64,000 nt of DNA from Tissierella sp. P1 (GCF_002266425.1 NZ_NPMN01000003.1:62001-126000), one strand, 5' to 3'; shown: positions 34,943 through 46,113, counted from the first letter of the stretch. Translations and numbers: made by a program. The notes: generated by a model from the letters alone, not told the origin.

Positions 34943-37614
34943 ATGGATAAGAAAAGAATAATAATTATAGATGGTAGCTCTTTGCTACACAGAGCATTTT
35001 ATGCTTTGCCATTATTGTCCACCAAAGATGGAATATATACCAATGGCATATATGGATTTCTGACTATGTTATATAAAGTACAAGAAGAGAAAAAACCAGA
35101 CTATATCTGTGTAGCTTTTGATAAAAAAGGCCCTACTTTTAGACATGAGGAGTACGATAAATATAAAGCTCATAGGCAATCTACACCTTCAGAATTAGTA
35201 CAGCAATTTCCAATTATAAGGGAAATTCTAGATGCTATGAAGGTTCGTCATTTAGAGCTAACTGGTTTTGAGGCAGACGATATTGCAGGAACTTTAGCAA
35301 AAATGGGTGAAGAAAGTTTGTTAGAAGTTATTTTAGTTACTGGAGATAAGGATTATCTTCAATTAGCAACAGATAATACTAAAGTTTTAATTACAAGAAA
35401 AGGAATTACTGAATTAGAAGAGTTTGATAGGAATATAATAATAGAGAAATATGGAATTACTCCCGAACAACTTATAGATTTAAAGGTCTAATGGGAGATC
35501 AATCCGATAATATCCCAGGAGTACCAGGAATTGGAGAAAAAACGGGACTAAAATTATTAAAAGAATATGGTACAATTGAAAATATCTATGAAAATATAGA
35601 GAATATTAGTGGGAAAAAATTAAAGGAAAACCTAATTGAAAACAAACATCTTGCATTTTTAAGTAAAAAACTTGGCGAGATCATGACTGCTGTACCTATG
35701 GACATAAGTTTTGAGGAACTAAAGATTGCAGAGCCTGATTGGGAAAACTTAAAGAGGCTTTATAAAGAGTTAGAATTCAATAGTTTGCTTGGAAAGTTTT
35801 CTGATGATTTCACAGATAATAATGAGGAAACAAGTATAAACCTTGAATATAGTATGATAGGTGAATTAGATTATAATGAGTTAATCCATACAATTAAAAA
35901 GGAAGGAAAATTTGGATTTAAGTTTATTATATCTAATGATAATTATATTGAGGATAAAATAGTAGCATTAGGTATCAAAACTCAAGGTGTTCCAACTAAA
36001 ATTGTTTATCTACAAGAAGATAAAAAGAACTTTATAGATAGCTTTAAATTAATTTTTGAAGATAAGTCTATTGAAAAAATAGGGCATAATTTAAAATCTG
36101 ATATAGTAATATTATCAAGATTAGGAATTAAGATAGATAATATTACTTTTGACTCTATGATAGCTCAATATTTAATTAATCCTGCTCAATCTTCATATAC
36201 TATAAATGAGATTAGCAAAGAATACTTGAATGTCTATGGTATGGATGAAGAATCTTTATTGGGGAAAGGTAAGAGTAAAAGAAGTTTTAGTGATTTATGT
36301 GAAGAAGAGATAGGAAATTGTCTTTCATTTACATTAGATACAATATTGAATGTAGAGTCTAAGATGAAAGAGATTATTAAAGAGCAAGAGATGTTAGACC
36401 TCTATTATAATGTTGAGCTACCTTTAGTAGAAGTCCTAGGAAGTATGGAATACTATGGATTTAAGATAGATACAGATGAACTAAAGAAGCTTGGCAAGGA
36501 ATATGACGAAGAAATAAACTCCTTAACAACTGATATATATACCTTAGCTGATGTAGAATTCAATATCAATTCACCTAAGCAATTAGGAGAAATTTTATTT
36601 GATAAGTTATCTTTGCCAATTGTTAAAAAGACTAAAACTGGATATTCAACTGATGCAGAGGTTTTAGATAAACTAAAGGATCAACATCCTATCATTGATA
36701 AAGTTCTTAGATATAGACAGATAGTAAAGCTAAAATCAACTTATATAGATGGACTTTTAAATTTGATTAACAAAGATACCAATAGAGTTCATTCAAGTTT
36801 TAATCAGACTATAACTACTACTGGAAGAATAAGTAGTACAGAACCAAACCTACAGAATATACCAATTCGAACAGACGACGGTAGAAAAATTAGAAAAGCT
36901 TTTATTGCAGAGAATAATAACTATGTACTTGTAGATGCTGATTATTCTCAAATAGAACTTAGGGTATTAGCTCATATATCTAAGGATTCTAAATTAATGG
37001 AAGCTTTTATTAATAATGAGGATATTCATAGAAAGACTGCTTCAGAAGTATTTAACGTACCTAAGGAAGAGGTTAGCTCTATAATGAGAAGTAGAGCAAA
37101 GGCAGTAAATTTTGGAATAGTTTACGGAATTTCAGATTATGGTTTATCTAGAGATTTAAATATTTCAAGAAAAGAGGCTAAGGAATATATTGATAACTAT
37201 TTAAAAAATTATAAGATGGTTAAAGAATATATGGAAAATATAGTTGAGGAAGGTAAAGAAAAAGGATATGTAGAAACCATTCTTCATAGAAGAAGATATA
37301 TTCCAGAGCTTAAGGCGAAAAACTTTAATATTAAATCTTTTGGTGAGCGTATAGCTATGAATACACCTATACAAGGCTCAGCAGCAGATATAATAAAGAT
37401 GGCTATGGTTAAAGTATATAATGAGCTAAAAATAAGGAATCTAAAATCAAGATTGATACTACAAATTCATGATGAGTTGATAATCGAAGCAGAAAAAGAT
37501 GAAATTGAAGAAGTAAAAGATATAATGAAAAATATAATGGAAAATTCGATAAAGTTAAATGTACCTCTTATAGTAGATTTAGAGGTAGGTGATAGTTGGT
37601 ATGACACTAAATAG
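34943..37614 (+). CDS. polA: DNA polymerase I, split by a one-base frameshift
   Basis: The corrected product is about 890 residues. The 5'-3' exonuclease domain opens IIIIDGSSLLHRAFYALP and contains GFEADDIAGTLA and VTGDKDYLQL. The middle 3'-5' exonuclease-like domain lacks the DxE motif (GFKFIISNDNY), so proofreading is probably inactive. The polymerase domain has TTTGRISSTEPNLQNIPIR, VDADYSQIELRVLAHIS, RSRAKAVNFGIVYGISDYG and LQIHDELIIE. The first frame ends at 35491 in AAAGGTCTAA; restoring one G (AAGGGT) gives LKGLMGDQSDNIPGVPGIG, the conserved sequence. A real null is unlikely in a gene this important, so this looks like a base-calling error. coaE overlaps its end. Confidence 0.93.
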
Positions 37615-38218
37615 TTGTATATTAATTGGATTGACAGGTGGAATATCTACTGGCAAATCTACAGTTTCTAAAATGATTATAGATAAGGGATATTCATTAA
37701 TTGATGCAGATAAAGTTGCTAGAGAAGTTGTTGAAATTAATAAACCAGCGTATATAAAGATAGTTGAGGAATTTGGAGAAAAGATATTGCTGGATGATAA
37801 ATCTATAGATAGAAAAGCACTAGGAAAAATTATCTTTAGCAATAGGGAGTATCGAGAAAGATTAAATACCATTATTCATCCATATATATTTGAAGCCATA
37901 AGACTAAAAATAGATGAGTTATCTTTGGAGAAAAGAATTGTATTTTTAGACATTCCTTTATTGTTTGAACAATATTATCTCTGGGAGAAATATAATATTA
38001 CTTTCGATGAAATATGGTTGGTATATCTAGAGAAGGATATTCAAATAGAAAGATTGATGAAAAGAGATGGAATATCAAAAGAAGAGGCTTTAAAGAAAAT
38101 GCAAGCACAGATGGATATAAACTATAAAAAAGCAAGGTCTTCCAAGACAATTGATAATAGTGGAGATGTTGAATATTTAAAAGAACAGGTAGATAAATTG
38201 TTAAAGGAATTAATCTAA
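37601..38218 (+). CDS. coaE: Dephospho-CoA kinase
   Basis: A 205-residue P-loop kinase that phosphorylates dephospho-CoA in the last step of CoA synthesis. It shows IGLTGGISTGKSTVSKMI (Walker A), LIDADKVAREV, IIHPYIFEAI and VFLDIPLLFE, then MKRDGISKEEA in the lid. I take the ATG at 37601, which overlaps the end of polA by 14 bases; the upstream GTG at 37589 lies within the likely ribosome-binding region. The polA-coaE pairing is common in Firmicutes. Confidence 0.92.
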   Translation: MTLNSCILIGLTGGISTGKSTVSKMIIDKGYSLIDADKVAREVVEINKPAYIKIVEEFGEKILLDDKSIDRKALGKIIFSNREYRERLNTIIHPYIFEAIRLKIDELSLEKRIVFLDIPLLFEQYYLWEKYNITFDEIWLVYLEKDIQIERLMKRDGISKEEALKKMQAQMDINYKKARSSKTIDNSGDVEYLKEQVDKLLKELI

Positions 38219-38237
38219 TCTTGGAGGGGTTCTTCTA

Positions 38238-38888
38238 TTGTTTAAAACTATAAAAAAGATTAAAAAAATAATTATATTTATAGCTACTATATTTTTAATA
38301 CTTACAATAGGGATTATTTTACTAACAACGAATTATCCCATAGGATATAAGAGTATGATAGTAGAATATTCTAAGGAATATGATTTGGATCCATATTTAG
38401 TAGCTTCTATAATAAATGTTGAGAGTAAATATGATAAGGATGCTATTTCTCAAAAAGGTGCTAGAGGATTAATGCAAATATCACCTTCAACGGGAAAGTG
38501 GGCTAGTGAAGTTTTGGGAATAGATAATTATAGTGAAGATATATTATTTGATCCTGAAACAAATATAAGAATTGGTACTTGGTATCTTGATACTTTGTTC
38601 AAGGAATTTGACTATAATTTAGAACTAGTTTTAGCTGCATATAATGCAGGAAGCGGGAATGTAAGTAAATGGCTGAAAGATGAAAAGTATAGTAATGATA
38701 GAACTAGCTTGTCTATTATTCCATTTAAGGAGACCGAGGATTATTTAGTAAGGGTAAATCAAAGTTATAAGGTTTATAGTACGTTGTATAAAAAATATAT
38801 CATGAATCCTAGTGATAAAGATTCTGTTTATATTAATTTACTGCATAATATCAGAAAGATTATAAAAGAAATAATAAGAAACGTGTGA
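38238..38888 (+). CDS. Lytic transglycosylase, SLT domain
   Basis: A 216-residue protein starting with TTG after TTGGAGGGG. The N-terminal membrane anchor is IIIFIATIFLILTIGIILL, followed by a soluble lytic transglycosylase domain: YDLDPYLVASIINVESKYD (catalytic Glu in NVES), GARGLMQISPSTGKWA, and LVLAAYNAGSGNVSKWL. It cleaves peptidoglycan glycan strands on the outer face of the membrane. It follows coaE by 19 bases, an arrangement found in many Clostridia. Confidence 0.9.
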   Translation: MFKTIKKIKKIIIFIATIFLILTIGIILLTTNYPIGYKSMIVEYSKEYDLDPYLVASIINVESKYDKDAISQKGARGLMQISPSTGKWASEVLGIDNYSEDILFDPETNIRIGTWYLDTLFKEFDYNLELVLAAYNAGSGNVSKWLKDEKYSNDRTSLSIIPFKETEDYLVRVNQSYKVYSTLYKKYIMNPSDKDSVYINLLHNIRKIIKEIIRNV

Positions 38889-38903
38889 TAAGGTGGGGGA
38901 AAG

Positions 38904-40640
38904 ATGAAAAACAAAAAATACTTGTGCTTGATTCTTATGATTTTAATAACAGCCACAGCCGTGGGATGTGCACAAAATGAATTAAATGTAGGAAATGATG
39001 ATATAACTGAAGATAAAAAAATCTCCATTGAATATGATCCTGTGGAAGGGGGTCAAGTAGTTGTCCCTTTAACTAATTTTAATACACTAAATCCATTAAT
39101 GACAGAGAATAGTAGTTATTATTTTTTTTCCAAACTTATTTTTGAAGGCCTATTCGAGTTTGACAATGACTTAAATATAGTGAATCAATTAGCTGAATCT
39201 TATAATATTCTGGATGAGGGGAGAACTATTGAAATAAAATTAAAAGATAATATTTTTTGGCATGATGGTGAGGAATTCAAGCCCGAAGATGTAGTCTTTA
39301 CAGTAAATACTATTAAATATGCAAGTGCAGATAGTACATACAGACAAATGTTTTTAAATGCAATGGGATCTACCAGCACATCGGATATAAAAAGAATTAT
39401 GGATATTACTATTACAGGCAGTAATGATATAGTAATTACCTTTGATAGAGCTTTTAGCAATAATCTTGAAGTTCTAACTTTTCCTATAATACCAAAACAT
39501 GCTTTTACTTCAGGAAAATCAGGTAATAGTGATTACATTAAGGCTTTACAATTAGATGATTATAAGCCAATAGGTACTGGTCCGTTTAAATTCCAAACAT
39601 ATGAAAAGATGAAGGAAATAAGGTTATCAGCAAGCGATAATTATAGAGGTGGTAGGCCGTATATTGATGAGATATTAGGCAGAGTGTTAGAAAGTGAAGA
39701 AGATATCTTAACTGCCTTTGAGACAGGACAGATAAATATAGCCACAACTGTAGGCGTTGATTGGGACAAGTATAGTCAAAATAGCAGAATTAAAGCGTTA
39801 GAGTTTGTATCCGCAAATTATGAATTTTTAGGATTTAACTTTGGAAAGGAATTATTTTCTGGAGAAAAAGGAGAAGGATTAAGACGAGCTATTGCTTATG
39901 GAATAGACAGACAGTCTATTATTCAAAAACTTTACCTAGGACATGGAACACAAACTGATGTGCCTATTCATCCAGATTCTTGGCTGTTATCCGAAAAAGC
40001 AAATACTTTTGGTTATAACTTAGATTTAGCAAAGGAAGAATTAAAAAAATTAGGGTGGAAGGATACAAATAACGATGGAATATTAGAAGATGAAAATGGT
40101 AAAGGTCTTTCGCTTAAGATTTTAACTAACTCATATAATCTAATGAGACTAAAAACTGCAGAGATGATAAAAGATGATTTGAAAAAATTGGGGATAGATG
40201 TTAGTATTTATCCTGAGAATAAGAAGGAAGAAGATATTACAGTAGAAGATATTCAGGGACAGTGGACAGAAGTAAATCAACTTTTAGGAGCTGGTGACTA
40301 TGATATGGCTCTTCTTGGATGGCAATTATCTGTAATTCCAGATTTGTCTTTTGCATTCCATAGTTCACAAATTCCTTATAATACAAATTTTATTAAATAC
40401 TCTAATCCAAATATGGATGAATTACTTCAAAATGTGTTTCTTAAATCTTCTAGAGATGAAAAAGTGAAGGCATATGATGAATTACAAAGCTTCATAGTAG
40501 AGGATTTACCATATATAAGTTTGTTTTTTAAAAACAAGGCTTTGCTAATAGATAGTAAAATAGTAGGAGAGTTAAATCCAGCATTCTTCAACCCATATAA
40601 AGGGATAGAAAAATGCTATATACCTAAGGATTTACAATAA
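38904..40640 (+). CDS. Oligopeptide ABC transporter substrate-binding lipoprotein
   Basis: A 578-residue family 5 solute-binding protein (OppA/DppA-like). The lipoprotein signal MKNKKYLCLILMILITA is followed by TAVGCAQ (lipobox, lipidated Cys near residue 22). The mature part has LNPLMTENSSYYFFSKLIFE, KLKDNIFWHDGEEFKPEDVV, YKPIGTGPFKF and LRRAIAYGIDRQSI, family hallmarks. No permease or ATPase genes adjoin it, so it either uses a transporter encoded elsewhere or acts as an orphan receptor. The SD is AAGGTGGGG. Confidence 0.9.
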   Translation: MKNKKYLCLILMILITATAVGCAQNELNVGNDDITEDKKISIEYDPVEGGQVVVPLTNFNTLNPLMTENSSYYFFSKLIFEGLFEFDNDLNIVNQLAESYNILDEGRTIEIKLKDNIFWHDGEEFKPEDVVFTVNTIKYASADSTYRQMFLNAMGSTSTSDIKRIMDITITGSNDIVITFDRAFSNNLEVLTFPIIPKHAFTSGKSGNSDYIKALQLDDYKPIGTGPFKFQTYEKMKEIRLSASDNYRGGRPYIDEILGRVLESEEDILTAFETGQINIATTVGVDWDKYSQNSRIKALEFVSANYEFLGFNFGKELFSGEKGEGLRRAIAYGIDRQSIIQKLYLGHGTQTDVPIHPDSWLLSEKANTFGYNLDLAKEELKKLGWKDTNNDGILEDENGKGLSLKILTNSYNLMRLKTAEMIKDDLKKLGIDVSIYPENKKEEDITVEDIQGQWTEVNQLLGAGDYDMALLGWQLSVIPDLSFAFHSSQIPYNTNFIKYSNPNMDELLQNVFLKSSRDEKVKAYDELQSFIVEDLPYISLFFKNKALLIDSKIVGELNPAFFNPYKGIEKCYIPKDLQ

Positions 40641-40679
40641 ATATTCAATAAAGGAAATATACATGGAAGAAATATGATA

Positions 40680-40708
40680 TTGAAAAAGCTTTAAAAATGT
40701 AGTATTAT
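40680..40708 (+). promoter_or_regulatory. Promoter of tRNA-Leu(GAG)
   Basis: TTGAAA (40680-40685), 17 bases, TATTAT (40703-40708), 18 bases before the mature tRNA. Confidence 0.7.
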
Positions 40709-40726
40709 AGTATAGGCAATTTGATT

Positions 40727-40811
40727 GCAGGAGTGGCGGAACGGCAGACGCGCTATCTTGAGGGGGTAGTAAGCAAAGCTTGTGAGGGTTCAAATCCCTT
40801 CTCCTGCACCA
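40727..40811 (+). tRNA. tRNA-Leu (anticodon GAG)
   Basis: An 85-base class II tRNA with encoded CCA. The acceptor GCAGGAG pairs with CTCCTGC, the anticodon stem is CTATC/GGTAG with loop TTGAGGG, the variable arm is AAGCAAAGCTT-like and the T-arm is GAGGGTTCAAATCCCTT. Confidence 0.96.
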
Positions 40812-40831
40812 TAATACATAATAAACTACAT

Positions 40832-40855
40832 CTCCATCTCTGATGGAGTTTTTTT
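40832..40855 (+). terminator. Terminator after tRNA-Leu(GAG)
   Basis: CTCCATC (40832-40838), loop TCT, GATGGAG (40842-40848), then seven T residues. Confidence 0.95.
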
Positions 40856-40896
40856 ATTGAAATAAAAATTTATTTTAAGTATAAGGAGGTTTCTAA

Positions 40897-42258
40897 ATGA
40901 AGAAAGACATAACTAATAAATTAGGAACAGAGAGTGTAGGTAGACTATTATTAAACTTAGCTCTACCAGCGATCATAGCCCAGCTTGTTAATATGCTTTA
41001 TAATATTGTTGATCGTATATACATAGGTCATATTCCAGGAATAGGAGCAACTGCATTAACAGGTGTAGGCGTAACATTTCCAATTATAATGATTATTACA
41101 GCATTTAGTTCACTAATTGGGATGGGTGGTGCTCCAAGAGCTGCAATAAAAATGGGGGAACAAAGAGATGATTTGGCTGAAGAAATATTAGGTAATTGTT
41201 TCACGCTTCTAATAGGAATTGCAATTATCCTAACGATTTTCTTCTTAATTACTGGTGAAAGGTTATTAATGATGTTTGGTGCCAGCAGCGAAACAATTAG
41301 CTATGGACTTAGTTATTTAAATATATATGTGGCTGGAACCATATTTGTAATGATTACCTTAGGGCTAAATAGCTTTATATCAACTCAAGGATTTTCTAAA
41401 ATCAGTATGTTAACAGTAGTTATAGGTGCAGTAATTAATATAATTCTAGATCCTATTTTAATATTTGGCTTTAATATGGGAGTACAAGGTGCTGCTATAG
41501 CAACAGTAATTTCACAAGCAGTTTCAGCTATCTGGGTTCTTAGATTTATGGTGGGGGAAAAGACAAAACTTAAAATTCATAAGAGATATTTAAAATTGAA
41601 AAAAGAAGCTATAATTCCAGTGCTTATGTTAGGAATTTCACCATTTATAATGAATAGTACGGAGAGTCTTTTAAATATCTCTTTAAATGCTTCTTTACAA
41701 AAATATGGGGGAGATATTGCAGTAGGAGCAATGACTATTCTTTCAAGTTTAATGCAGATAATGTTTTTACCCTTAGCAGGATTAACTCAAGGGGCTCAGC
41801 CAATAATTAGCTATAACTATGGGGCAAAAAATAATGAACGAGTAAAAGAAACCTTTAAATTACTTATTCTGTCCGCTATGATATTTTCACTTGTTTTATG
41901 GACTCTTATGATGATATTTCCAAAAGTTTTTGTATCTTTATTTACTAAGGATATAGAACTAATGAATATCACAGTATGGGCAATGAGAATTTATCTAGGA
42001 GCAGGAGTTGTACTTGGTGCACAAATTGCTTGCCAGCAAACTTTTATAGCAATAGGACAGGCTAAAATTTCCTTATTTTTGGCATTACTTAGAAAAATCA
42101 TTTTATTAATTCCTTTAATATATGTTTTACCAATTTTCTTTAAGGATAAAGTATTTGCAGTATTTTTTGCGGAGCCTATAGCAGATATTATAGCAGTTAC
42201 TGTGACAGTTGTTGTTTTCGCAATACAATTTAAAAAGCTATTACTTGAGAATATATAA
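40897..42258 (+). CDS. MATE family multidrug/sodium antiporter
   Basis: A 453-residue polytopic protein with about 12 membrane helices in two MatE repeats. The N-terminal signature LALPAIIAQLVNMLYNIVDR then IYIGHIPGIGATALTGVGV and the second-half QGAQPIISYNYGAKNNERVK are typical of the NorM/MepA/DinF-type MATE exporters. It would export cationic drugs or metabolites in exchange for Na+ or H+. It is a single gene with a good SD (AAGGAGG); no regulator is adjacent. Confidence 0.9.
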   Translation: MKKDITNKLGTESVGRLLLNLALPAIIAQLVNMLYNIVDRIYIGHIPGIGATALTGVGVTFPIIMIITAFSSLIGMGGAPRAAIKMGEQRDDLAEEILGNCFTLLIGIAIILTIFFLITGERLLMMFGASSETISYGLSYLNIYVAGTIFVMITLGLNSFISTQGFSKISMLTVVIGAVINIILDPILIFGFNMGVQGAAIATVISQAVSAIWVLRFMVGEKTKLKIHKRYLKLKKEAIIPVLMLGISPFIMNSTESLLNISLNASLQKYGGDIAVGAMTILSSLMQIMFLPLAGLTQGAQPIISYNYGAKNNERVKETFKLLILSAMIFSLVLWTLMMIFPKVFVSLFTKDIELMNITVWAMRIYLGAGVVLGAQIACQQTFIAIGQAKISLFLALLRKIILLIPLIYVLPIFFKDKVFAVFFAEPIADIIAVTVTVVVFAIQFKKLLLENI

Positions 42259-42552
42259 TATGGCCTTTAAAAAACAAATATATAGAGGGTTTCTTTAAGT
42301 AAGATTTATATATAAGTCATCGATCTATTAATATTTAACAAAATAATAGTTGTAGTGATAAGAATTTGATTAGAAAGAAATTTAAAACTATATAAAATAT
42401 ATATTGTTAAATATATAAAAATAGTCAAATAATTATAGAAAAGTAATTATTATTTGCTATTGTTTGAATATTCTTATACAATTATATTAAGAATAAAAGA
42501 TTGCTCAATTATATTATTTGATATAACAAATTAAAGAGACCAGGAGGGAAAA

Positions 42553-43803
42553 ATGAGAGAGATTCGTCAATTAAATGAAGAACATATAGATGCGTATACG
42601 GATATTGCTTTTAATGCATACCCAAGCTTCAAGAATTTAGAAAAGGATGCAGTAGAAAAATATAAAAAAATAGCTGTGGAAATTATGACAAATGATCCAG
42701 ATGTAACTTTTTACGGGATGTTTGAAGGTGAAAAGTTAATTGCTGTAATGCGACTTTTTGATTTTAGAATGAATTGTTTTGGAAAGATATTACCTGTGTC
42801 AGGTGTTGGTTTTTTAGGTGTGCATTTAATGCATAAAAAAGAAAAGTGTGCTAAAGCTATGATAGAATTTTATGAAGAAATTTATAAGAAGAAAGGTACT
42901 CCTATTGGAATGTTATTGCCATTTAGACCAGATTTTTATAAAAGAATGGGCTATGGAATGGGTACAAAGATGAACCAATACAGATTGCCTCCAGATAGAA
43001 TTCCAGCATACTTCGGAAAAAGCGACTTGAGATACGTAGAAAAAGAGGGCTTTGATAAATTGTTTGATTGTCACAGCAGGGTAGTTGCAAAAAAACATGG
43101 AATGATAATGAAAATTGGAGATGAAATAAGAGATCTAAAAAATGACCCATATAACAAAATTATAGCTAATTATGATGAAAAAGGAAATATTAATGGATAT
43201 CTTGTATTTAAATTCCAAAATGCTAAGGATGGGAATTATACAATAAATAATATTTATATAAAAGAATTGATTTATGAAAATACAGATGTGCTTAAGAAAC
43301 TTCTGGGCTTTCTTCGAAAGCAGGATGATCAGGTAAATTTAGTTGTGTTCAATACAGAGGATGAGAATTTCTACTATTTATTCGATAATCCTCTTAATGA
43401 TTCCTTAAATTATATCCCATATGGATATATTGAAAGCAATACTCAGGCAGTAGGTGTAATGTATAAATTATTTGATATTAATCAAGCTTTTGAACAATGT
43501 TCCCATAGAAATTATAACAATTCGAATTTGAAGGTAAGGTTTTTGGTATATGATGAATTGAATAATAAAGAAATTGAAATAGTAGTAAACTTTATAGATG
43601 GAATTGTAAATACTGATTCGGAAAAGTTTGATGTAACTATGAGAACTAATATGGCAAACTTTTCATCTTTATTCTTAGGCTCTACATCTGTAATAGGAAT
43701 GTATAATTTAGGACTTTTAGAGCTAGACAACGTAGAGTTTTTGGAGGATATTGATAGAACGTTTTACTGTAGTCAAAAACCAGTTTGTTATACTGATTTT
43801 TAA
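42553..43803 (+). CDS. Eis-like GNAT acetyltransferase with SCP2-type C-terminus
   Basis: A 416-residue protein. The first domain has GNAT features (VTFYGMFEGEKLIAVMRLFD, ILPVSGVGFLGVHLMHKKEK and a downstream FYKRMGYGMG acceptor turn), followed by a second GNAT-like fold and a C-terminal sterol-carrier-like domain (VTMRTNMANFSSLFLGSTSV). This three-part layout is that of Eis/YitI-type N-acetyltransferases, some of which acetylate aminoglycosides or other amines; the substrate here is unknown. The SD AGGAGGG is good. The 294-base gap before it is AT-rich and otherwise featureless. Confidence 0.85.
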   Translation: MREIRQLNEEHIDAYTDIAFNAYPSFKNLEKDAVEKYKKIAVEIMTNDPDVTFYGMFEGEKLIAVMRLFDFRMNCFGKILPVSGVGFLGVHLMHKKEKCAKAMIEFYEEIYKKKGTPIGMLLPFRPDFYKRMGYGMGTKMNQYRLPPDRIPAYFGKSDLRYVEKEGFDKLFDCHSRVVAKKHGMIMKIGDEIRDLKNDPYNKIIANYDEKGNINGYLVFKFQNAKDGNYTINNIYIKELIYENTDVLKKLLGFLRKQDDQVNLVVFNTEDENFYYLFDNPLNDSLNYIPYGYIESNTQAVGVMYKLFDINQAFEQCSHRNYNNSNLKVRFLVYDELNNKEIEIVVNFIDGIVNTDSEKFDVTMRTNMANFSSLFLGSTSVIGMYNLGLLELDNVEFLEDIDRTFYCSQKPVCYTDF

Positions 43804-43886
43804 ATAATAATGAAAAGTGAATGTTAAAATAAAGAAAAACCCATCTCTAAGTAATTGATTATACTTAAATCAAGGGGGATGCTTTT

Positions 43887-43994
43887 GTGAAAGTCACTAT
43901 TTCAGATTTGATAAACTTAGAAAGACTTGGTGCTATGAGGTTTATTGAAGGGAAAAGTCGACTTAATAGGATAGTTATACATTATTGGTTTTAA
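43887..43994 (+). pseudogene. Remnant of a PucR-type transcriptional regulator
   Basis: A GTG-started 35-codon frame after CAAGGGGG reads MKVTISDLINLERLGAMRFI then EGKSRLNRIVIHYWF and stops. The first 30 residues match the N-terminal start of PucR purine-catabolism regulators (normally above 400 residues), so only the 5' end of the gene survives. The following 43995-44320 stretch is AT-rich with no gene; it ends at apt. Confidence 0.55.
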
Positions 43995-44320
43995 CTTTCG
44001 TAATTCAGAGTATTATAATTAGCTGTCCTTAGTTGTTAAAATTTATATCTATAATTAGCTTATAGATGTTTTTAATTAATTGAAGATAGCGATAATCTCT
44101 TTTTACAAACTAAAAAATAGATGTGATTATAAATATTTTAGGATTACAATTAAATCTATACTTAAGTAAATAGATGCTTCTATCTAGTAAGAATCAAAAT
44201 AAGATTAAAACTAGAAAGAAGCATATTTTATTGAAACAATAATAAAAAATAATAGAAAAATTTTCTATATATGATAAACTAATAAGGTGATGATATTTAA
44301 AAGAATATGGAGGGATTTAT

Positions 44321-44839
44321 TTGGATATTAAATCTAAAATAAGAGTAATAGAAGATTTCCCAGAGAAAGGTATTAGTTTTAAGGATATAACTACTTTAAT
44401 AAAGGATGGAGAAGCATTTCAAGAAGTTGTAAATAGAATAGTAGATGATTTAAAAGGAAGGGAAGTTGATTATATAGCTGGACCAGAAGCAAGAGGATTT
44501 TTACTTGGTGCAGCTGTTGCCTATGCTCTGGGTATAGGATTTATTCCTATTAGAAAGCCGGGGAAATTACCAGCAGAAACAGTTAAACATGAATATGAAC
44601 TAGAATATGGTAATAACACACTTGAAATACATTTTGATGCTATTGAGAAAGGTAAAAAGGTTGCTATAGTAGATGACTTGTTAGCTACAGGAGGGACAGT
44701 ATTATCAGCAGTTAAATTAATAGAATCTATTGGTGGTGAAGTGGTTGCATTAGAGTTTTTAATTGAGTTAGAATTTTTAAAGGGTAGAGATAAATTATCA
44801 AATTACCATACGAATTCATTAGTTAAATATGATAGATAG
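44321..44839 (+). CDS. apt: Adenine phosphoribosyltransferase
   Basis: A 172-residue enzyme that converts adenine and PRPP to AMP in purine salvage. It starts with TTG after GGAGGG. It shows [59 protein letters not shown] and the PRPP-binding loop [13 protein letters not shown]. It is full length and stands alone here; in many Firmicutes it is near recJ or relA, neither of which is present. Confidence 0.95.
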   Translation: MDIKSKIRVIEDFPEKGISFKDITTLIKDGEAFQEVVNRIVDDLKGREVDYIAGPEARGFLLGAAVAYALGIGFIPIRKPGKLPAETVKHEYELEYGNNTLEIHFDAIEKGKKVAIVDDLLATGGTVLSAVKLIESIGGEVVALEFLIELEFLKGRDKLSNYHTNSLVKYDR

Positions 44840-44904
44840 TAAATCTATTATTAATATATATTAATAATTAATAAAATATATAATATAAAAAATCTCCATG
44901 AAGA

Positions 44905-45090
44905 TGATATGATACTTCCAAAGTAGACAGTCTAATTAATTAAAATTAGAATATCTACTTGGAGGTATTTTTTGTGGGAAGAAAACCAAAATTTAGTTTA
45001 GAGAATTATTATAGATTTAGAAATTTAATAGTATTACTTCAATTTCATAACTCTTTAGTATTTTACTATTATTATTTTATATTATTTTAG
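44905..45090 (+). mobile_element. Remnant of an IS3-like insertion sequence (5' end)
   Basis: An end-like sequence and leader (CTTCCAAAGTAGACAGTC near 44922) can pair with TCTACTTGGAGG at 44954, which would hide the ribosome-binding site TTGGAGG. The GTG at 44974 opens MGRKPKFSLENYYRF, the standard start of an IS3-family OrfA transposase; the frame then turns into low-complexity sequence and stops at 45088. No intact transposase remains. Confidence 0.5.
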
Positions 45091-46113
45091 GAAATTTTAT
45101 AGATAGCATTTTTGCCTATGAAGAATTTGTAAATTTATTGCCCGGGGAAAGTACTATCTTAAGCGATTAGGGTTTATATTAAAAATAAATGAACTTTATT
45201 TAAGGTTTAGGGAAAATATGGTCAACAGAACGATATTACATTAAATTAAAAAAGTTCAAAATGGACAGGAAGCAAAAACAAAGAAGATTTGGATAAAGAA
45301 TCCTTTAATTAGAAAGGTTTCAATTTTTATCAATCAAGCTTTGGGTCGATAAATAGTATTATAATAAAAGATAAAAGAAGGAAATATATTAGACAATAAA
45401 AGTCTTAAAAATAACGAACATTATTTTTATCAGTATAAACATTTAACAATCTATCTTTATGGATTTTATCCTATTTTGGAATTGACCAAATAAGTTAACT
45501 GCATACAATCTATAACCTTTGGATATTTGATGTTTATATTAGTTATTGTTAAAGATATGATTTAGGTAAAGTCTGTTTGGTCAAGATATTGGGGATAGGA
45601 TCTAAAAGAAACTTGGTCATTTACTACTTAGAATATATTCTATGTATTGACATCTAAGATATAACAAAGGATGGAAAGGGAAAATCTCAGCCTGGTTCTC
45701 TATAATAGGTTTTATTTGTGCAATATTTATCTTTATTAGAGGGAATATTTTATTACTAGAACCCATAATTATAGATGGATAAATATAAAATTTTTGTAAC
45801 AATTACAAAAATGTATAAAAAGTAGCAAAAACTTGACAATTGTTAAACAATAATAAAACCTAGTAAAATCAACGGAATTACAAATTTGATAAAAATTATA
45901 TTATGATTGCAGACATGGATACAATACATGGTAACCATGTTGTCTTATTTGTGGAGACAATTGTATATAAATTATAATATAATTATAGGCTACAAAAAAT
46001 GCAAGAGGTAAATTTTATTGTTTATAGAAATAAATGGGCAATTTTCAATTAAAATTACAGAAAAATTAACAATGATTGTGTAAGAATTGACAGTCTTTTA
46101 CAGAGGCCTTTTA
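45091..46113. other. About 1 kb without an intact gene upstream of rnfC
   Basis: This stretch has stops in all frames and probably contains further IS debris. Near 45915-45965 ACATGG-TAA-CCATGT and GTTGTCT...GGAGACAAT form hairpins that may belong to the rnf leader. Nothing else can be supported. Confidence 0.4.

Noticed and set aside
35491..37614. Treating the second part of polA as a separate Klenow-like gene
   Set aside because: It starts in the middle of the conserved GLMGDQSDNIPGVPGIG motif and has no ribosome-binding site; one missing G explains the split.
45838..45860. TTGTTAAACAATAA as a possible Rex redox-repressor site for rnf
   Set aside because: It only partly matches the palindromic Rex operator and lies about 370 bases before rnfC, upstream of the likely promoter.
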